Shown here: one piece after another, positions 1-9,340 of the stretch
How the letters are laid out: each line of letters opens with the position of its first letter
Numbering within the stretch: position 1 is the stretch's first letter
From: Ameyamaea chiangmaiensis
Lineage (GTDB): Bacteria > Pseudomonadota > Alphaproteobacteria > Acetobacterales > Acetobacteraceae
Assembly: GCF_025995235.1 (NCBI RefSeq)
Contig: NZ_BAPT01000006.1
Coordinates: 1 to 64,000, forward strand
Direction: 5' to 3'
Length of the DNA stretch: 64,000 nt
The notes under the pieces: generated by a model
Told to the model about the DNA's origin: nothing
Databases searched by the model: none
Seen by the model: the letters and a program-made list of their open reading frames with translations, nothing else
Made by a program: the position numbers and the translations under genes

Positions 1-99
1 CAAGGCCGAACGAACGAATACGAAACTAATCCTCAATTGTCGATCCAAGGGAAAGCTGAAAGAGTGCCGCCAGACCTGCCTCCCGTCGGACCGGACAAG

Positions 100-1275
100 A
101 TGAAGCCGCTCAATCACCAGCTTACCGCCCTCCCCACCACGATCTTCACGCGCATGTCCGCACTGGCGCAGGAGCACGGCGCCATCAATCTCGGACAGGG
201 CTTTCCCGACACCGAGGGGCCGGCCGACATGATCGACGCCGCGTGCGACGCCCTGCGCGACGACCGCAACCAGTATGCCCCGCTGACCGGTCTGCCGGAA
301 CTGCGGGCGGCCGTGGCGGCCAGCAACGCCCGGTTCTACGGGCTGGAGATCGATCCGGCACGGGAGGTGATCGTCACCTCCGGCGCGACCGAGGCACTGG
401 CGTCGTGCCTGATGGCGGTGCTCAATCCCGGCGACGAAGTGGTGCTGATCGAGCCGCTCTATGACACGTATCTGCCGATGGTGCAGATGCTGGGCTGCAC
501 GGCACGCTGCGTGCGTCTCGTGCCGCCGAACTGGGATCTGCCGCGCTACACACTGGCGGCGGCCTTCGGCCCCCGGACCAAGGCAATCATGCTCAATTCG
601 CCGATGAACCCCACCGGCAAGGTCTTCACGCCCGACGAACTTGCGTTCATCGCAGGGCTTTTGCGCCAGCACGGCGCCTATGCCATCTGCGACGAAGTCT
701 ACGAGCATCTGACCTTCGACGGGCAGGTCCACGTTCCCCTGATGACGCTGCCGGGAATGCGCGAGCACTGCCTGCGGATCGGCAGCGCCGGCAAGACGTT
801 CTCGTTGACCGGGTGGAAGATCGGCTACATCACGGCGCCCGCGTCCCTTGCGCCCACAGTGGCCAAGGCGCACCAGAATATCGCCTTCGCCAGCGCGCCC
901 AATCTTCAGCGCGCCGTGGCGCACGGCCTGTCGAATGACGAATCATATTTCGCGTCCCTCGCCGATGCACTGGGACGCCAGCGCGATATCCTTGCCGAAG
1001 GTCTGCGCGCCTGCAGGTTCGAGGTGCTGCCCTGCAGCGGCACCTATTTCGTCGTCGCCGACTTCGCGCCTCTCGGGTTCAGCGGCAGCGACCTTGCGTT
1101 TTGTGAGCACATCACGCGCGATGCCGGTGTCACCGCCATTCCGGTCTCAGCCTTCTATGCACCGGACAGTGCCGACGACGCCCCGACGACACTTATACGC
1201 TTCGCCTTTTGCAAACGTCCCGACGTGCTGCGCGACGCCGTAACACGCCTGACACGACACTTCGCCGGCACCTGA
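100..1275 (+). CDS. PLP-dependent class I/II aminotransferase
   Basis: A fold-type I pyridoxal-phosphate aminotransferase of about 391 aa, expected to move an amino group between an amino acid and a 2-oxo acid in the cytoplasm. Visible landmarks are SGATEAL (cofactor phosphate region), NSPMNPTGKVF, DEVYEHLTFDG and SAGKTFSLTGWKIGY. The lysine of SAGKTFS, about residue 232 from the ATG at 100, is the expected Schiff-base lysine. The frame stays open upstream to a TTG at 37 and a GTG at 64. I chose ATG 100 because MKPLNHQLTALPTTIFTRM begins where family members usually begin. Overall it resembles the methionine/kynurenine-oxoglutarate aminotransferase branch (YbdL-like), but the substrate cannot be fixed from sequence alone. 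It is followed by tRNA-His with no obvious terminator. Confidence 0.88.
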   Translation: MKPLNHQLTALPTTIFTRMSALAQEHGAINLGQGFPDTEGPADMIDAACDALRDDRNQYAPLTGLPELRAAVAASNARFYGLEIDPAREVIVTSGATEALASCLMAVLNPGDEVVLIEPLYDTYLPMVQMLGCTARCVRLVPPNWDLPRYTLAAAFGPRTKAIMLNSPMNPTGKVFTPDELAFIAGLLRQHGAYAICDEVYEHLTFDGQVHVPLMTLPGMREHCLRIGSAGKTFSLTGWKIGYITAPASLAPTVAKAHQNIAFASAPNLQRAVAHGLSNDESYFASLADALGRQRDILAEGLRACRFEVLPCSGTYFVVADFAPLGFSGSDLAFCEHITRDAGVTAIPVSAFYAPDSADDAPTTLIRFAFCKRPDVLRDAVTRLTRHFAGT

Positions 1276-1341
1276 ATTTTCACCATACCGGAAAAAGGGC
1301 TGGACGCGATGGCCAAGCTTGGCTACATCACAGCCCGCTGT

Positions 1342-1418
1342 GGCGGACGTAGCTCAGTTGGTAGAGCGCCGGTTTGTGGTACCGGTTGTCGCGGGTTCGA
1401 TCCCCGTCGTTCGCCCCA
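1342..1418 (+). tRNA. tRNA-His (GUG)
   Basis: A full cloverleaf can be drawn. The acceptor stem GCGGACG (1343-1349) pairs with CGTTCGC (1408-1414). The D-arm contains TAGCTCAGTTGGTAGAGC. The anticodon stem CCGGT/ACCGG encloses the loop TTGTGGT with anticodon GTG. The T-arm is GCGGG-TTCGATC-CCCGT. CCA is encoded at 1416-1418. The base before the stem is G (1342) and the discriminator is C (1415), the canonical G-1:C73 identity pair for histidyl-tRNA synthetase, so I started the feature at 1342. Some alphaproteobacterial orders have lost this pair, so its presence is informative about lineage. Confidence 0.95.
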
Positions 1419-1568
1419 GCCATCCCCTCCTTGAAAAATTCCATAGGCTGCGCCTCTCCAAGCCTGTTTGAACATGATCGATCGTTTCTTTCTGACATCG
1501 ATCGTCCAGGCTATACCGCGCGGGGAATGTATCCTCTCCTGGATACCTCGCGGTAAGCGGAGCACACC

Positions 1569-3740
1569 ATGATCAATAAGCGGATTGGCTGGCTGGTGTC
1601 AGCCTCTCTCTGGCTGACCTTCCCGGCTTTCGCCCAGGATACCACGACAGACGCTGAACGAATGGCCGGATCACTGTCGCTGGAAGACCAGTTGGACATT
1701 GTCCACAGCCGTGCGGGCGGCGGCTTCGACTCCACCTCCGTCCCGGACGGTGCCCTCGGGTCGGCCGCGTTCCTGAAGTTTCCCGCGCACCTGCATTTGC
1801 CGACGCTTGAGTATTCGGATGCAGGCTTGGGGGTAGGAGACCCTCGAAACGTCCGACCCCACGGGGTTGCCGTTTCCCTGCCGTCCGGACTTGCGACCGC
1901 GAGTACATGGGACACGACGATGGCCGAGCAGGGTGGCCGGATGATCGGGCACGAAGCGTGGCAGACCGGTTTCAATATTCTTCTCGCCGGGGGCGCCAAC
2001 CTGACGCGCGACCCACGCAACGGACGGAATTTCGAGTACGCCGGCGAAGACCCTCTGCTGACCGGCCGTATCGTGGGTGCGACGATCGCCGGCGTCCAGT
2101 CTCAGCACGTTCTCTCCACGATCAAGCACTTCGCCCTGAATGATCTCGAAACGTCGCGCATGACGATGAGTGCGAACATGGACGCGGCGGCGATGCGCGA
2201 AAGCGATCTGCTGGCGTTTGAGATCGCAATCGAGATCGGACATCCAGGGTCGGTGATGTGCGCCTACAATCGCGTCAACGATCTGTATGCCTGCGATAGC
2301 GCCTACCTTCTGACCAAGACACTCAAACAGGACTGGCATTATCCCGGCTTCGTCATGTCCGACTGGGGGGCTGATCACACCACGGCGCGCGCCGCGCTGG
2401 CCGGCCTCGACCAGGAGTCCGCCGGCGATGCCATCGATGCCCGCCTGTTTTTCGGACCGGCTTTGGCCGATGCGGTCCATGACGGCGTGGTACCCAAAGA
2501 CAGGCTGGCCGACATGGCGCGCCGCATCATTCGCTCCGTCTACGCCGTCGGACTGCCCAGCCACCCACCAGTGATCGGGCCCGTGGACGAACGACGCGAC
2601 ATGGCGACTGCCCAGCACGATGAGGAGGAGGGCGCGGTTCTTCTACAGAACACCCACAATGTCCTGCCTCTGCGCCCAAATGCGCGGATTCTGGTGGTCG
2701 GGGGGCACGCAGACGCCGGTGTCCTCTCGGGAGGTGGATCGTCGCAGGTTCCCGCGATTGGGGGAAATGCCGTACCGGTCCACGACAAGACCCTACCCTG
2801 GCCGGGAGCGCCCGTGTATTTTCCGGACTCCCCGGTCAAAGCCATGCAGTCCCTGACACAAGGTTCCATAACATACGATCCGGGAACCGATCTCCAGCGC
2901 GCCGCATATGCGGCCAGACATGCCGACACGGTCGTTGTTTTCGCAACAAAATGGGCGACGGAATCTCTGGATGCGCCTGACCTTTCGCTGCCTGACCATC
3001 AGGATGCCCTGATCGCCGCCCTGGCCGAGGCGAACCCGCACGTCGTCGTCGTTCTCGAAACCGGCAACCCGGTCGTCATGCCCTGGCGGGACCGGGTCGA
3101 AGGTATTCTGGAAGCCTGGTATCCGGGCTCAGCGGGCGGTCGGGCGATTGCCAATCTTCTGTATGGCCGCGTAAATCCTAGTGGCCATCTGCCAATGACG
3201 TTCCCGCGTTCGGCTGCCCAACTGCCTCGGGCCGACATTGCCGGTGTCAAAGCAACCACCGCGTTTGATGTACAGTTTTTCACCGATCAGGAGCTCTTTT
3301 TTCGCGAAGGCAGCGATGTCGGATATCGCTGGTTTGACCGTCAGCGCCAGACACCGCTGTTCCCATTTGGGTACGGCCTGTCCTACACGGATTTCCAGTT
3401 TTCCGGGTTCGACGTGCAGACCGACGCACGGGGGCTGACGGTACAGCTGACGGTTCGCAATACGGGCCATATGGCAGGGACTGCCGTGCCGCAGATCTAC
3501 ATCTCGCTGCCCGACGGAACGGCGCGTCGACTGGGCGGATGGCAGCGTGTGCCCTTGGCCGCAGGCGAAAGCCGGACGGTCACATTCTCTATAGAGCCAC
3601 GTATCCTAGCACATTTCGACGCGAACAAGGATCAGTGGAGCATACCTGCAGGAGCCTATACGGTCCGGCTGGCACAAGACGCTTTCGATAACGGACGTGT
3701 ACAAACCGTGTCGCTGCCGGCCCTTACGATGCTTCCCTGA
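1569..3740 (+). CDS. secreted glycoside hydrolase family 3 beta-glucosidase
   Basis: A 723-aa GH3 enzyme predicted to release glucose (or a related sugar) from beta-linked oligosaccharides or glycosides. It starts with a Sec signal peptide (MINKRIGWLVSASLWLTF..., likely cut after PAFAQ), so it acts in the periplasm or outside. The N-terminal barrel carries KHFALNDLETSR and the nucleophile motif VMSDWGAD, with Asp265 as the expected nucleophile. The second alpha/beta domain contains GGGSSQVPAIGG and ETGNPVVMPW, and the C-terminus (YGLSYTDFQFSGF onward) is a fibronectin-III-like domain. All three GH3 modules are present at normal length. It converges on a TonB receptor gene across a strong hairpin. 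Beta-glucosidase versus beta-xylosidase activity cannot be separated by eye. Confidence 0.93.
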   Translation: MINKRIGWLVSASLWLTFPAFAQDTTTDAERMAGSLSLEDQLDIVHSRAGGGFDSTSVPDGALGSAAFLKFPAHLHLPTLEYSDAGLGVGDPRNVRPHGVAVSLPSGLATASTWDTTMAEQGGRMIGHEAWQTGFNILLAGGANLTRDPRNGRNFEYAGEDPLLTGRIVGATIAGVQSQHVLSTIKHFALNDLETSRMTMSANMDAAAMRESDLLAFEIAIEIGHPGSVMCAYNRVNDLYACDSAYLLTKTLKQDWHYPGFVMSDWGADHTTARAALAGLDQESAGDAIDARLFFGPALADAVHDGVVPKDRLADMARRIIRSVYAVGLPSHPPVIGPVDERRDMATAQHDEEEGAVLLQNTHNVLPLRPNARILVVGGHADAGVLSGGGSSQVPAIGGNAVPVHDKTLPWPGAPVYFPDSPVKAMQSLTQGSITYDPGTDLQRAAYAARHADTVVVFATKWATESLDAPDLSLPDHQDALIAALAEANPHVVVVLETGNPVVMPWRDRVEGILEAWYPGSAGGRAIANLLYGRVNPSGHLPMTFPRSAAQLPRADIAGVKATTAFDVQFFTDQELFFREGSDVGYRWFDRQRQTPLFPFGYGLSYTDFQFSGFDVQTDARGLTVQLTVRNTGHMAGTAVPQIYISLPDGTARRLGGWQRVPLAAGESRTVTFSIEPRILAHFDANKDQWSIPAGAYTVRLAQDAFDNGRVQTVSLPALTMLP

Positions 3741-3758
3741 GCGGGCTGGAAATGAAAG

Positions 3759-3786
3759 CCCCCTTGCTCGGCAACGGGCAAGGGGG
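3759..3786. terminator. hairpin between convergent genes
   Basis: CCCCCTTGC (3759-3767) and GCAAGGGGG (3778-3786) form a perfect 9-bp stem with a 10-nt loop. It lies between the 3' ends of the GH3 gene and the TonB receptor gene. On the minus strand it is followed by CTTTCATTTC, which is moderately T-rich. It probably serves both genes. A hairpin with the same stem core occurs at 11841-11860. Confidence 0.7.
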
Positions 3787-3839
3787 TCTCATGTTCGTAC
3801 GACGGGCAGCTCAAAGTGGCTGCCGCAGGTGTCCCGACC

Positions 3840-6347
3840 TCAGAACTCCGTGCTGACGTTACCGAAGAACTGACGGACCGCACCACGCTCCATGGACTGG
3901 TAATCGCCGCTCAGCGGGAAGCCATTCTCGCCCATCATGGCGATGTACTTGTTGTTGAACAGGTTGTAGACGTTGAAATCGACCGTGATGTTCTTCAACA
4001 CCTTGTAGTTACCAAAGCGATAGCGCGCGCCAGTGTTCGCCAGCCAGTAGGCCGGAACACGCGTGTCGTTCATCAGCGAATACGGACGGTTGGAATAGAA
4101 ATTCGCGTCGAAATGCACCGTCAAACCGTGCCATGTATAGGCAAGGTTCGTTTTATACATGAACGACGGATACCCCACCAGACGCTTGCCTTTGAGATCG
4201 CACACGTCCCCATCGTCAGCGCACAGATTGACGTGCGAGCCCCAGACGAAATGATTGTAGCTGAAGCTGTTGTAGAAGGTCAGGCCCTTGATCGGCATCA
4301 GCGTCAGGGTGGCATCCGCACCGTTCATCGACGCGGTATGCGTGTCCACGACAGTCGTCTGCGGATTGTTCAGCGATCCGACCGACGCCGACAGCAGACG
4401 ATGCTTGACGTCAGTGTGATAGAGGTCGACCGACAGCACCGCATGACGGTCCACGAAACGATAACCGAGCAAATAGGTGAAATCGCGCTCCGGCCTCAGC
4501 GTGCGCTGCAGGGTCTGGAAAATCTGCTGGCTGGTTTGTGCCGGCGCGGTTCCATCGGACGAGGCCGGCTGCGACACCGCCCAAGGCGACGTGGCACCGC
4601 CGGTCGGCGCGACCGAATAGGGGCGCATGTTTTCGGCGAAGTCGAAATAGATCTCGTGGCCACGTGCAAAGCGCCAATCGATGTTCACGTGCGGCAGGAA
4701 CGCTTCGGACGCCGTCATGCTGCCATTGGGCAGAGGGCCGTAGTTGATGTCGTCGTTGTTGTACCATGATCCGCCCGACGTGGTCTGGATCATCGACTTG
4801 AAGCCATAGTTGATCGTCAGGTCATGCAGCGGCCGCCACGTATCCATGATGTGGTACTGGAACGTGTTGGTGTTCCACTGGAAACCGTAATTCTGCATGA
4901 ACGCGGCACCATAGGTCGTGTAGGGACCGACGGTCTTCAGCGGCGCACCCTCACCCAGCAACGGTTCGTTGTACCAGAACTGCGTGGCCCACTGGTTGTT
5001 GTTCTCGAACCAGGCGCCGGTATGGATCGTGTGGTTGGCGATATGATACTCGAACGCCGTATTAAAACCATAACGCTCCTGCCGGGTCTGCCACACCTGT
5101 TCCGACAACGGCGCGCCAGTACCCAGGGACGGCTGGTAGGGATCACCGTATGTCGTGTACTGCGTGTCGCTCTGCCCATAAATCGTGGCCGTCCAGCGCA
5201 GACCCTCGGCCAGCGCGACGTCGAAATTCAGGCCGCTGGTGTAATCGATCGAGTGCTGACCGGCGTCGTAATAGGCAACGCCCGCCTGTTCGGACGTATT
5301 GATCCAGCCCGCCGGCAGGGCGCTGCGCCCGCGCTGTCCGGCCGGCGTCGCGCAGGACGGAGTCGTCCCGTCGCAGTTCTGCACCCAGTTGGCGACAGCA
5401 TAGGCGCCTTCGTAATTGGGGTAGAACGATTCCGTGCGCCAGCCCAACGTGTTCAGAATATCGAGTGATTTATCAGCATAGCCCCACACCTGCGCGTCGG
5501 ACCAGTTGAAGAACGCCGACATGCGGCTGTTGGGGCCGAGCGGCTGCACCAGCTTGCCGTCCACCTGCTGCATGAAGCCCGGGCTCGGGGCGTCGAACTT
5601 CTTTTCGTAGTTGCGTGCGTAGGCAGCAAAGAACTTGGTGCCGCTCTTGTTCAGCTGGCCGCTGTCGAAGCGGAAATAGCTGTGCTGCATGCCATAGCTG
5701 CCGAAACCCTGCTCGATCTTGCCGCCAAATTTGTTTTTCGGATCGGCGGTGAAGAACTGCATCGTACCGCCGAGATTGGTGTTCGACGGCAGGTCGAGCG
5801 AGCCGGCCCCCTGCGACACGACCGAGCGTTCCAGATCACCCGAGATAGCGGCGTTGTTGATGTTGACGCCGCCCAGATTGGCGTAGCTCTGGTTGTTGAG
5901 CGGTATGCCGTCAACCGTGACGCCCAGCTGATCCTGGAAGAAGCCGCGCATGTAGATGCTGGTGCCCCAGGTATCGATGCCCAGCGCATCGGTCGAACTG
6001 AAGCTCACACCCGGCACCTGCGCCAGCGAGCGCAGCACGTTGGTGCCGGCGGCCTGCTGCTCCATCGTCGCGCGGCTGACCGTGGTTTCAGTGTTGTGCG
6101 GAATGTTGCGTCGCGCGGTAACCGCAACGGATTCTTCGCCGGGCGGAGGGGCCTGCGTCAGACGGGCCGGATGGGGCACGGGCGCGGTCGCCGCGTGCAG
6201 ACCGGCGGACTTGCCGCGCGCATGCGCCGGATGCGGACGGTCCGCGGGCACGGGGGCTGACGACGCTGCCGGGGCGCACAACGCCGTCCCCGCGAGGGCA
6301 GTCGAAGTCATGGCGAAGAAAACAGAAGTCAGCGCAGTCCGACGCAT
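3840..6347 (-). CDS. TonB-dependent outer membrane receptor
   Basis: About 835 aa from the ATG at 6347, preceded by a purine-rich GAAAGA. The frame extends 11 codons further, but the signal peptide begins at MRRTALTSVFFAMTSTALAG. The mature N-terminus is Ala/Pro/His-rich, then a TonB-box-like EESVAVTARR, then a plug domain (LRSLAQVPGVSF, SIYMRGFFQDQLGVTVDGIP, GTMQFFTADP). A 22-strand barrel is expected to end at the terminal VSTEF, whose final Phe is typical of outer membrane proteins. No N-terminal STN signalling domain is visible, so sigma/anti-sigma control is unlikely. The ligand could be an iron chelate, vitamin or sugar. The neighbouring secreted beta-glucosidase makes a glycoside conceivable, but this is only context. 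Confidence 0.92.
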   Translation of the reverse strand: MRRTALTSVFFAMTSTALAGTALCAPAASSAPVPADRPHPAHARGKSAGLHAATAPVPHPARLTQAPPPGEESVAVTARRNIPHNTETTVSRATMEQQAAGTNVLRSLAQVPGVSFSSTDALGIDTWGTSIYMRGFFQDQLGVTVDGIPLNNQSYANLGGVNINNAAISGDLERSVVSQGAGSLDLPSNTNLGGTMQFFTADPKNKFGGKIEQGFGSYGMQHSYFRFDSGQLNKSGTKFFAAYARNYEKKFDAPSPGFMQQVDGKLVQPLGPNSRMSAFFNWSDAQVWGYADKSLDILNTLGWRTESFYPNYEGAYAVANWVQNCDGTTPSCATPAGQRGRSALPAGWINTSEQAGVAYYDAGQHSIDYTSGLNFDVALAEGLRWTATIYGQSDTQYTTYGDPYQPSLGTGAPLSEQVWQTRQERYGFNTAFEYHIANHTIHTGAWFENNNQWATQFWYNEPLLGEGAPLKTVGPYTTYGAAFMQNYGFQWNTNTFQYHIMDTWRPLHDLTINYGFKSMIQTTSGGSWYNNDDINYGPLPNGSMTASEAFLPHVNIDWRFARGHEIYFDFAENMRPYSVAPTGGATSPWAVSQPASSDGTAPAQTSQQIFQTLQRTLRPERDFTYLLGYRFVDRHAVLSVDLYHTDVKHRLLSASVGSLNNPQTTVVDTHTASMNGADATLTLMPIKGLTFYNSFSYNHFVWGSHVNLCADDGDVCDLKGKRLVGYPSFMYKTNLAYTWHGLTVHFDANFYSNRPYSLMNDTRVPAYWLANTGARYRFGNYKVLKNITVDFNVYNLFNNKYIAMMGENGFPLSGDYQSMERGAVRQFFGNVSTEF

Positions 6348-6389
6348 AATAATCTTTCTATTCCGGTGTTGTCCGCACAATATTCCCTA

Positions 6390-6401
6390 CGATACGTATC
6401 G
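6390..6401. promoter_or_regulatory. 12-bp palindrome upstream of TonB receptor
   Basis: CGATACGTATCG is a perfect palindrome 43-54 nt upstream of the receptor ATG, in the locally AT-richer part of this gap and where a promoter would be expected. It may be an operator. No regulator in the window is clearly linked to it, and a chance palindrome cannot be excluded. Confidence 0.3.
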
Positions 6402-6577
6402 ATTTCGAGACAAGTCAGGCGACCGCAAATGCGGACCATTTGCCCGGAATTTTTCCGGCTGTGACACATTAGACACGCTTTGCGACGCGCACGAACGCCG
6501 CGGAGGCCCGTTTCGAGAAAGATGAATGACACCACCGGCCACGGGTGTTGCGACCCTTCCGACGTTGTGCCAAAGAT

Positions 6578-6596
6578 TGACCGAACCGATCGGTCA
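6578..6596. promoter_or_regulatory. TetR-type operator upstream of emrA
   Basis: TGACCGA-ACCGA-TCGGTCA is a perfect 7-5-7 inverted repeat. The same arms with the same 5-nt spacing recur at 10064-10082 between the tetR-family gene and the outer membrane factor gene. The left arm is embedded in TTGACC (6577-6582), a plausible -35 element with a weak -10 (CCGATT) 17 nt further. Binding of the regulator would therefore cover the -35 region of the pump promoter. Operator identity is inferred from the duplicated site and the gene context. Confidence 0.75.
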
Positions 6597-6692
6597 TTTC
6601 CGATTGCGCCGTGGGCAGCCGCGCCGGCGCGGGCAGGGTGACCGCCTCCAGACGATCCGCTCCACGCACGCACCGGGACGAAGAGGATAGTA

Positions 6693-7763
6693 ATGCCGGA
6701 AGATACCCAACAGTCCAGCGACGCCGAAAAACGGCGGCCCCTGGTCAGAATCGCCCTGATCCTGTTCCTCGTGCTCGCCATTCTGGGCGGTGTGATCTAC
6801 TGGTTCCTGACCCGCTTCGATATCGGGACCGACGACGCCTTCACGGCGGGCCGCACCATTCCCGTCGCCTCGCACGTGCAGGGCTACGTGACGGAGCTGC
6901 TGGTCAACGACAACCAGTTTGTCCACAAGGGACAACTGCTGGTCCGCATCGACAATCGTGACTACGTCGCCAATCGGGACAAGGCGCAGGCCGCACTGGT
7001 TCTGGCGCAGGCACGCGTGTCCGCCGCCGCCCTGGGTGTGGAGATCGCCCAGAAGAACTATCCCGGCCAGTTGACCGTCGCCCAGGGCGGGCTGGCGGAG
7101 GCGAAGGCCAACGTTTTCAAAGCGGAAACCGATTACCGCCGCCAGCAGGCCGTCGCGCGCGCCGCGACCACGCAGCAGGATATCGACTACGCGCGTGCCG
7201 CGCTGGACGCCGCCCGCGCGCAGGCGCTCTCGGCCGAAGGTCGCCTGCAGGTGGCCGAACCGGTGCGCCAGAACATCCAGAACACCAACGTGTCGTTGAA
7301 CCAGCAGGAAGCCCAGCTGGCGTCTGCCCGCGCCGATCTGGCCAACGCCGAACTCAACGTCGGCTGGACCGAAATCCGCGCCCCGCACGACGGCTGGATC
7401 TCGCAGCGCAATGTCGAACAGGGCACGTTCCTCAGCGTCGGCCAGACGATGTTCTCGATCGTGGAGCCCGAGGTCTGGGTCATCGCCAACTACAAGGAAA
7501 CCCAGATCACGCGCATGCGTCCCGGCCAGCCGGTGACGATCGACGTCGACGCCTATCCCTCGCTGGCCCTGCACGGTCATGTCGACTCGCTCCAGCTCGG
7601 CACGGGCGCTACCTTCAGCGCCTTCCCGCCCGAGAACGCGACCGGCAACTACGTCAAGATCGTCCAGCGCGTGCCGGTGAAGATCGTGATCGATTCCGGC
7701 CTCGATCCCAACGTGCCGCTGCCGCTGGGGCTGTCGGTCGAGCCGACGGTTGACGTGCAATGA
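6693..7763 (+). CDS. emrA: HlyD/EmrA-family efflux periplasmic adaptor
   Basis: A 356-aa membrane fusion protein that links an inner membrane MFS pump to an outer membrane channel. A short cytoplasmic N-terminus precedes one membrane span (about residues 20-42, IALILFLVLAILGGVIYWFL). It is followed by the biotinyl-lipoyl half-motifs (VASHVQGYVTELLVNDNQFV), a long alpha-helical hairpin region of about 100 residues rich in Ala and Gln, and the second half-motif (GWTEIRAPHDGWISQRNVEQ) leading into a beta-barrel. The SD AAGAGGA lies upstream of ATG 6693. Its stop overlaps the ATG of the DHA2 transporter gene by 4 nt, so the two are translationally coupled. The inverted repeat at 6578-6596 suggests control by the TetR protein encoded at 9334-9999. 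Confidence 0.9.
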   Translation: MPEDTQQSSDAEKRRPLVRIALILFLVLAILGGVIYWFLTRFDIGTDDAFTAGRTIPVASHVQGYVTELLVNDNQFVHKGQLLVRIDNRDYVANRDKAQAALVLAQARVSAAALGVEIAQKNYPGQLTVAQGGLAEAKANVFKAETDYRRQQAVARAATTQQDIDYARAALDAARAQALSAEGRLQVAEPVRQNIQNTNVSLNQQEAQLASARADLANAELNVGWTEIRAPHDGWISQRNVEQGTFLSVGQTMFSIVEPEVWVIANYKETQITRMRPGQPVTIDVDAYPSLALHGHVDSLQLGTGATFSAFPPENATGNYVKIVQRVPVKIVIDSGLDPNVPLPLGLSVEPTVDVQ

Positions 7764-9340
7764 GCGACAGCGCCGCGAAAAAGGATGAGGACTGGAAGCC
7801 AAAGGCCAATCCCTGGCTGATCGCGGTTCTCGTGACGCTCGCGGCGTTCATGGAGATCCTCGACACCACGATCGTCAACGTGTCCCTGCCGCACATCGCG
7901 GGCGACCTGTCGAGCACGTATGACGACGCCACCTGGACCCTGACGTCCTATCTGGTGGCCAACGGCATCGTGCTGACCATTTCCGGGTGGCTGAGCAAGC
8001 TGTTCGGCCGCAAGCGGTACTTCCTGATCTGCATCTCGATGTTCACCGTGTCGTCGTTCCTGTGCGGCATTGCGACGAACCTGCCCGAACTGATCATCTT
8101 CCGTCTGATGCAGGGCTTCTTCGGCGGCGGCCTGCAACCGAACCAGCAGTCGATCATTCTGGACACCTTCCCGCCGGAGAAGCGCGCCGCAGCCTTCGGC
8201 CTGACCGCGATCGCAACGATCGTGGGCCCCGTGCTCGGCCCGACGTTGGGCGGCTGGATCACCGACAATTTCGAGTGGCGCTGGATTTTCTTCGTCAATG
8301 TGCCCTTTGGCATCCTGGCCTGCATCGGCGTGGCGCTGGTCGTGGACGATCCGCCATGGGCGCGCAAGCGCTCCGCGCCGCTTGATGTCGTGGGCATCGG
8401 CCTGATCGCGCTCGGGTTCGGCTGCCTCGAGGTCATGGCCGATCGTGGCGAGGATGACGACTGGTTCGGCTCCAACTTCATCTGCACCATGGCCGCCCTC
8501 GCGGCGGTGGGACTGATCGGGGCCGTGATCTGGCTGCTTCGGACCGATCGACCGGCCGTCGACCTGCGCGTGTTCAAGGACCGCAACTTCGCCGTCGGCA
8601 CCCTGATGATCGGCGCGGTCGGCATGCTGCTCTATTCGTCAGCACTTGTGGTGCCGCAATTCGCACAGCAGGTCATCGGCTATACCGCGACGCTCTCGGG
8701 CCTCGTGCTGTCGCCCGGCGGCATCATGGTCATCATCCTGATCCCGATCGTGGGGCGCCTGATGAAGGTGTTCTCCGTCCGCTCAATCATCGCGTTCGGC
8801 TTCGCCTTCATGGGCGCGTCGATGTACTTCTCCGCGCGCCTGACGCCGACGCAAGACTTCTATCACCTCGTGATCTACCGCATGAGCCAGACGGCATCGC
8901 TCGCCTTCCTGTTCGTCCCGATCTCCACGATCACGTTCGCCACGCTGCCCCGCGAACTTAACGGTGACGGATCGGCCATCTTTGCCATGGCACGCAACGT
9001 GCTGGGGTCGATCAGCATCTCCGGCGCAACCGCGATGGTCACGGAGTTCCGGCAGGCACACCAGTCGCACATGACCAAGTGGATGTCGTCTGCCCACCAG
9101 CCCTACAACGAATACCTTGCGCGCGGTCATGCTCTGGCCAAGGCGCGCGGCTTCGCCGCGTCACGCCTCGATCAGGTCGCCCAGCATCAGATCTTCGCCC
9201 AGTTCACCAAGCAGGTCGCGATCCTCTCGTACAACGAAGTGTTCATGGTGCTCGGCATCATCGCATTCATGGTGGTGCCGTTCTGCTTCCTGATGTCACC
9301 CATGAAGGGTGGCGGCGCACCCAGCGGCGGAGGTCACTGA
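7760..9340 (+). CDS. emrB: DHA2-family MFS efflux transporter (EmrB/QacA type)
   Basis: A 526-aa, roughly 14-span drug:H+ antiporter of the inner membrane. The hallmark LDTTIVNVSLPHIAGDLS lies at the end of the first span. FGRKRYFL is the loop 2-3 motif A, and GPVLGPTLGGWI is motif C of span 5, which marks antiporters. The N-terminus is highly charged and cytoplasmic, and the C-terminus is Gly/Pro-rich. It is coupled to the adaptor gene through ATGA at 7760-7763. With the outer membrane factor encoded at 10158 it can form an EmrAB-TolC-like tripartite pump. Its 3' end overlaps the convergent tetR-family gene by 7 nt. Substrates are unknown; weak acids, fatty acids or hydrophobic toxicants would be typical for the family. 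Confidence 0.92.
   Translation: MSDSAAKKDEDWKPKANPWLIAVLVTLAAFMEILDTTIVNVSLPHIAGDLSSTYDDATWTLTSYLVANGIVLTISGWLSKLFGRKRYFLICISMFTVSSFLCGIATNLPELIIFRLMQGFFGGGLQPNQQSIILDTFPPEKRAAAFGLTAIATIVGPVLGPTLGGWITDNFEWRWIFFVNVPFGILACIGVALVVDDPPWARKRSAPLDVVGIGLIALGFGCLEVMADRGEDDDWFGSNFICTMAALAAVGLIGAVIWLLRTDRPAVDLRVFKDRNFAVGTLMIGAVGMLLYSSALVVPQFAQQVIGYTATLSGLVLSPGGIMVIILIPIVGRLMKVFSVRSIIAFGFAFMGASMYFSARLTPTQDFYHLVIYRMSQTASLAFLFVPISTITFATLPRELNGDGSAIFAMARNVLGSISISGATAMVTEFRQAHQSHMTKWMSSAHQPYNEYLARGHALAKARGFAASRLDQVAQHQIFAQFTKQVAILSYNEVFMVLGIIAFMVVPFCFLMSPMKGGGAPSGGGH

Larger units (their letters stand above)
6348..6692. other. divergent intergenic region
   Basis: 345 nt separate the TonB receptor (minus) and the efflux adaptor (plus). 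I see no convincing protein here. It holds a 12-bp palindrome close to the receptor start and the TetR-type inverted repeat about 100 nt upstream of the adaptor. The short frames across it lack codon bias and ribosome binding sites. Confidence 0.6.

Noticed and set aside
6594..7802. 402-codon minus-strand frame opposite emrA
   Set aside because: Shadow of the adaptor gene; Gly/Arg/Asp-rich without motifs.
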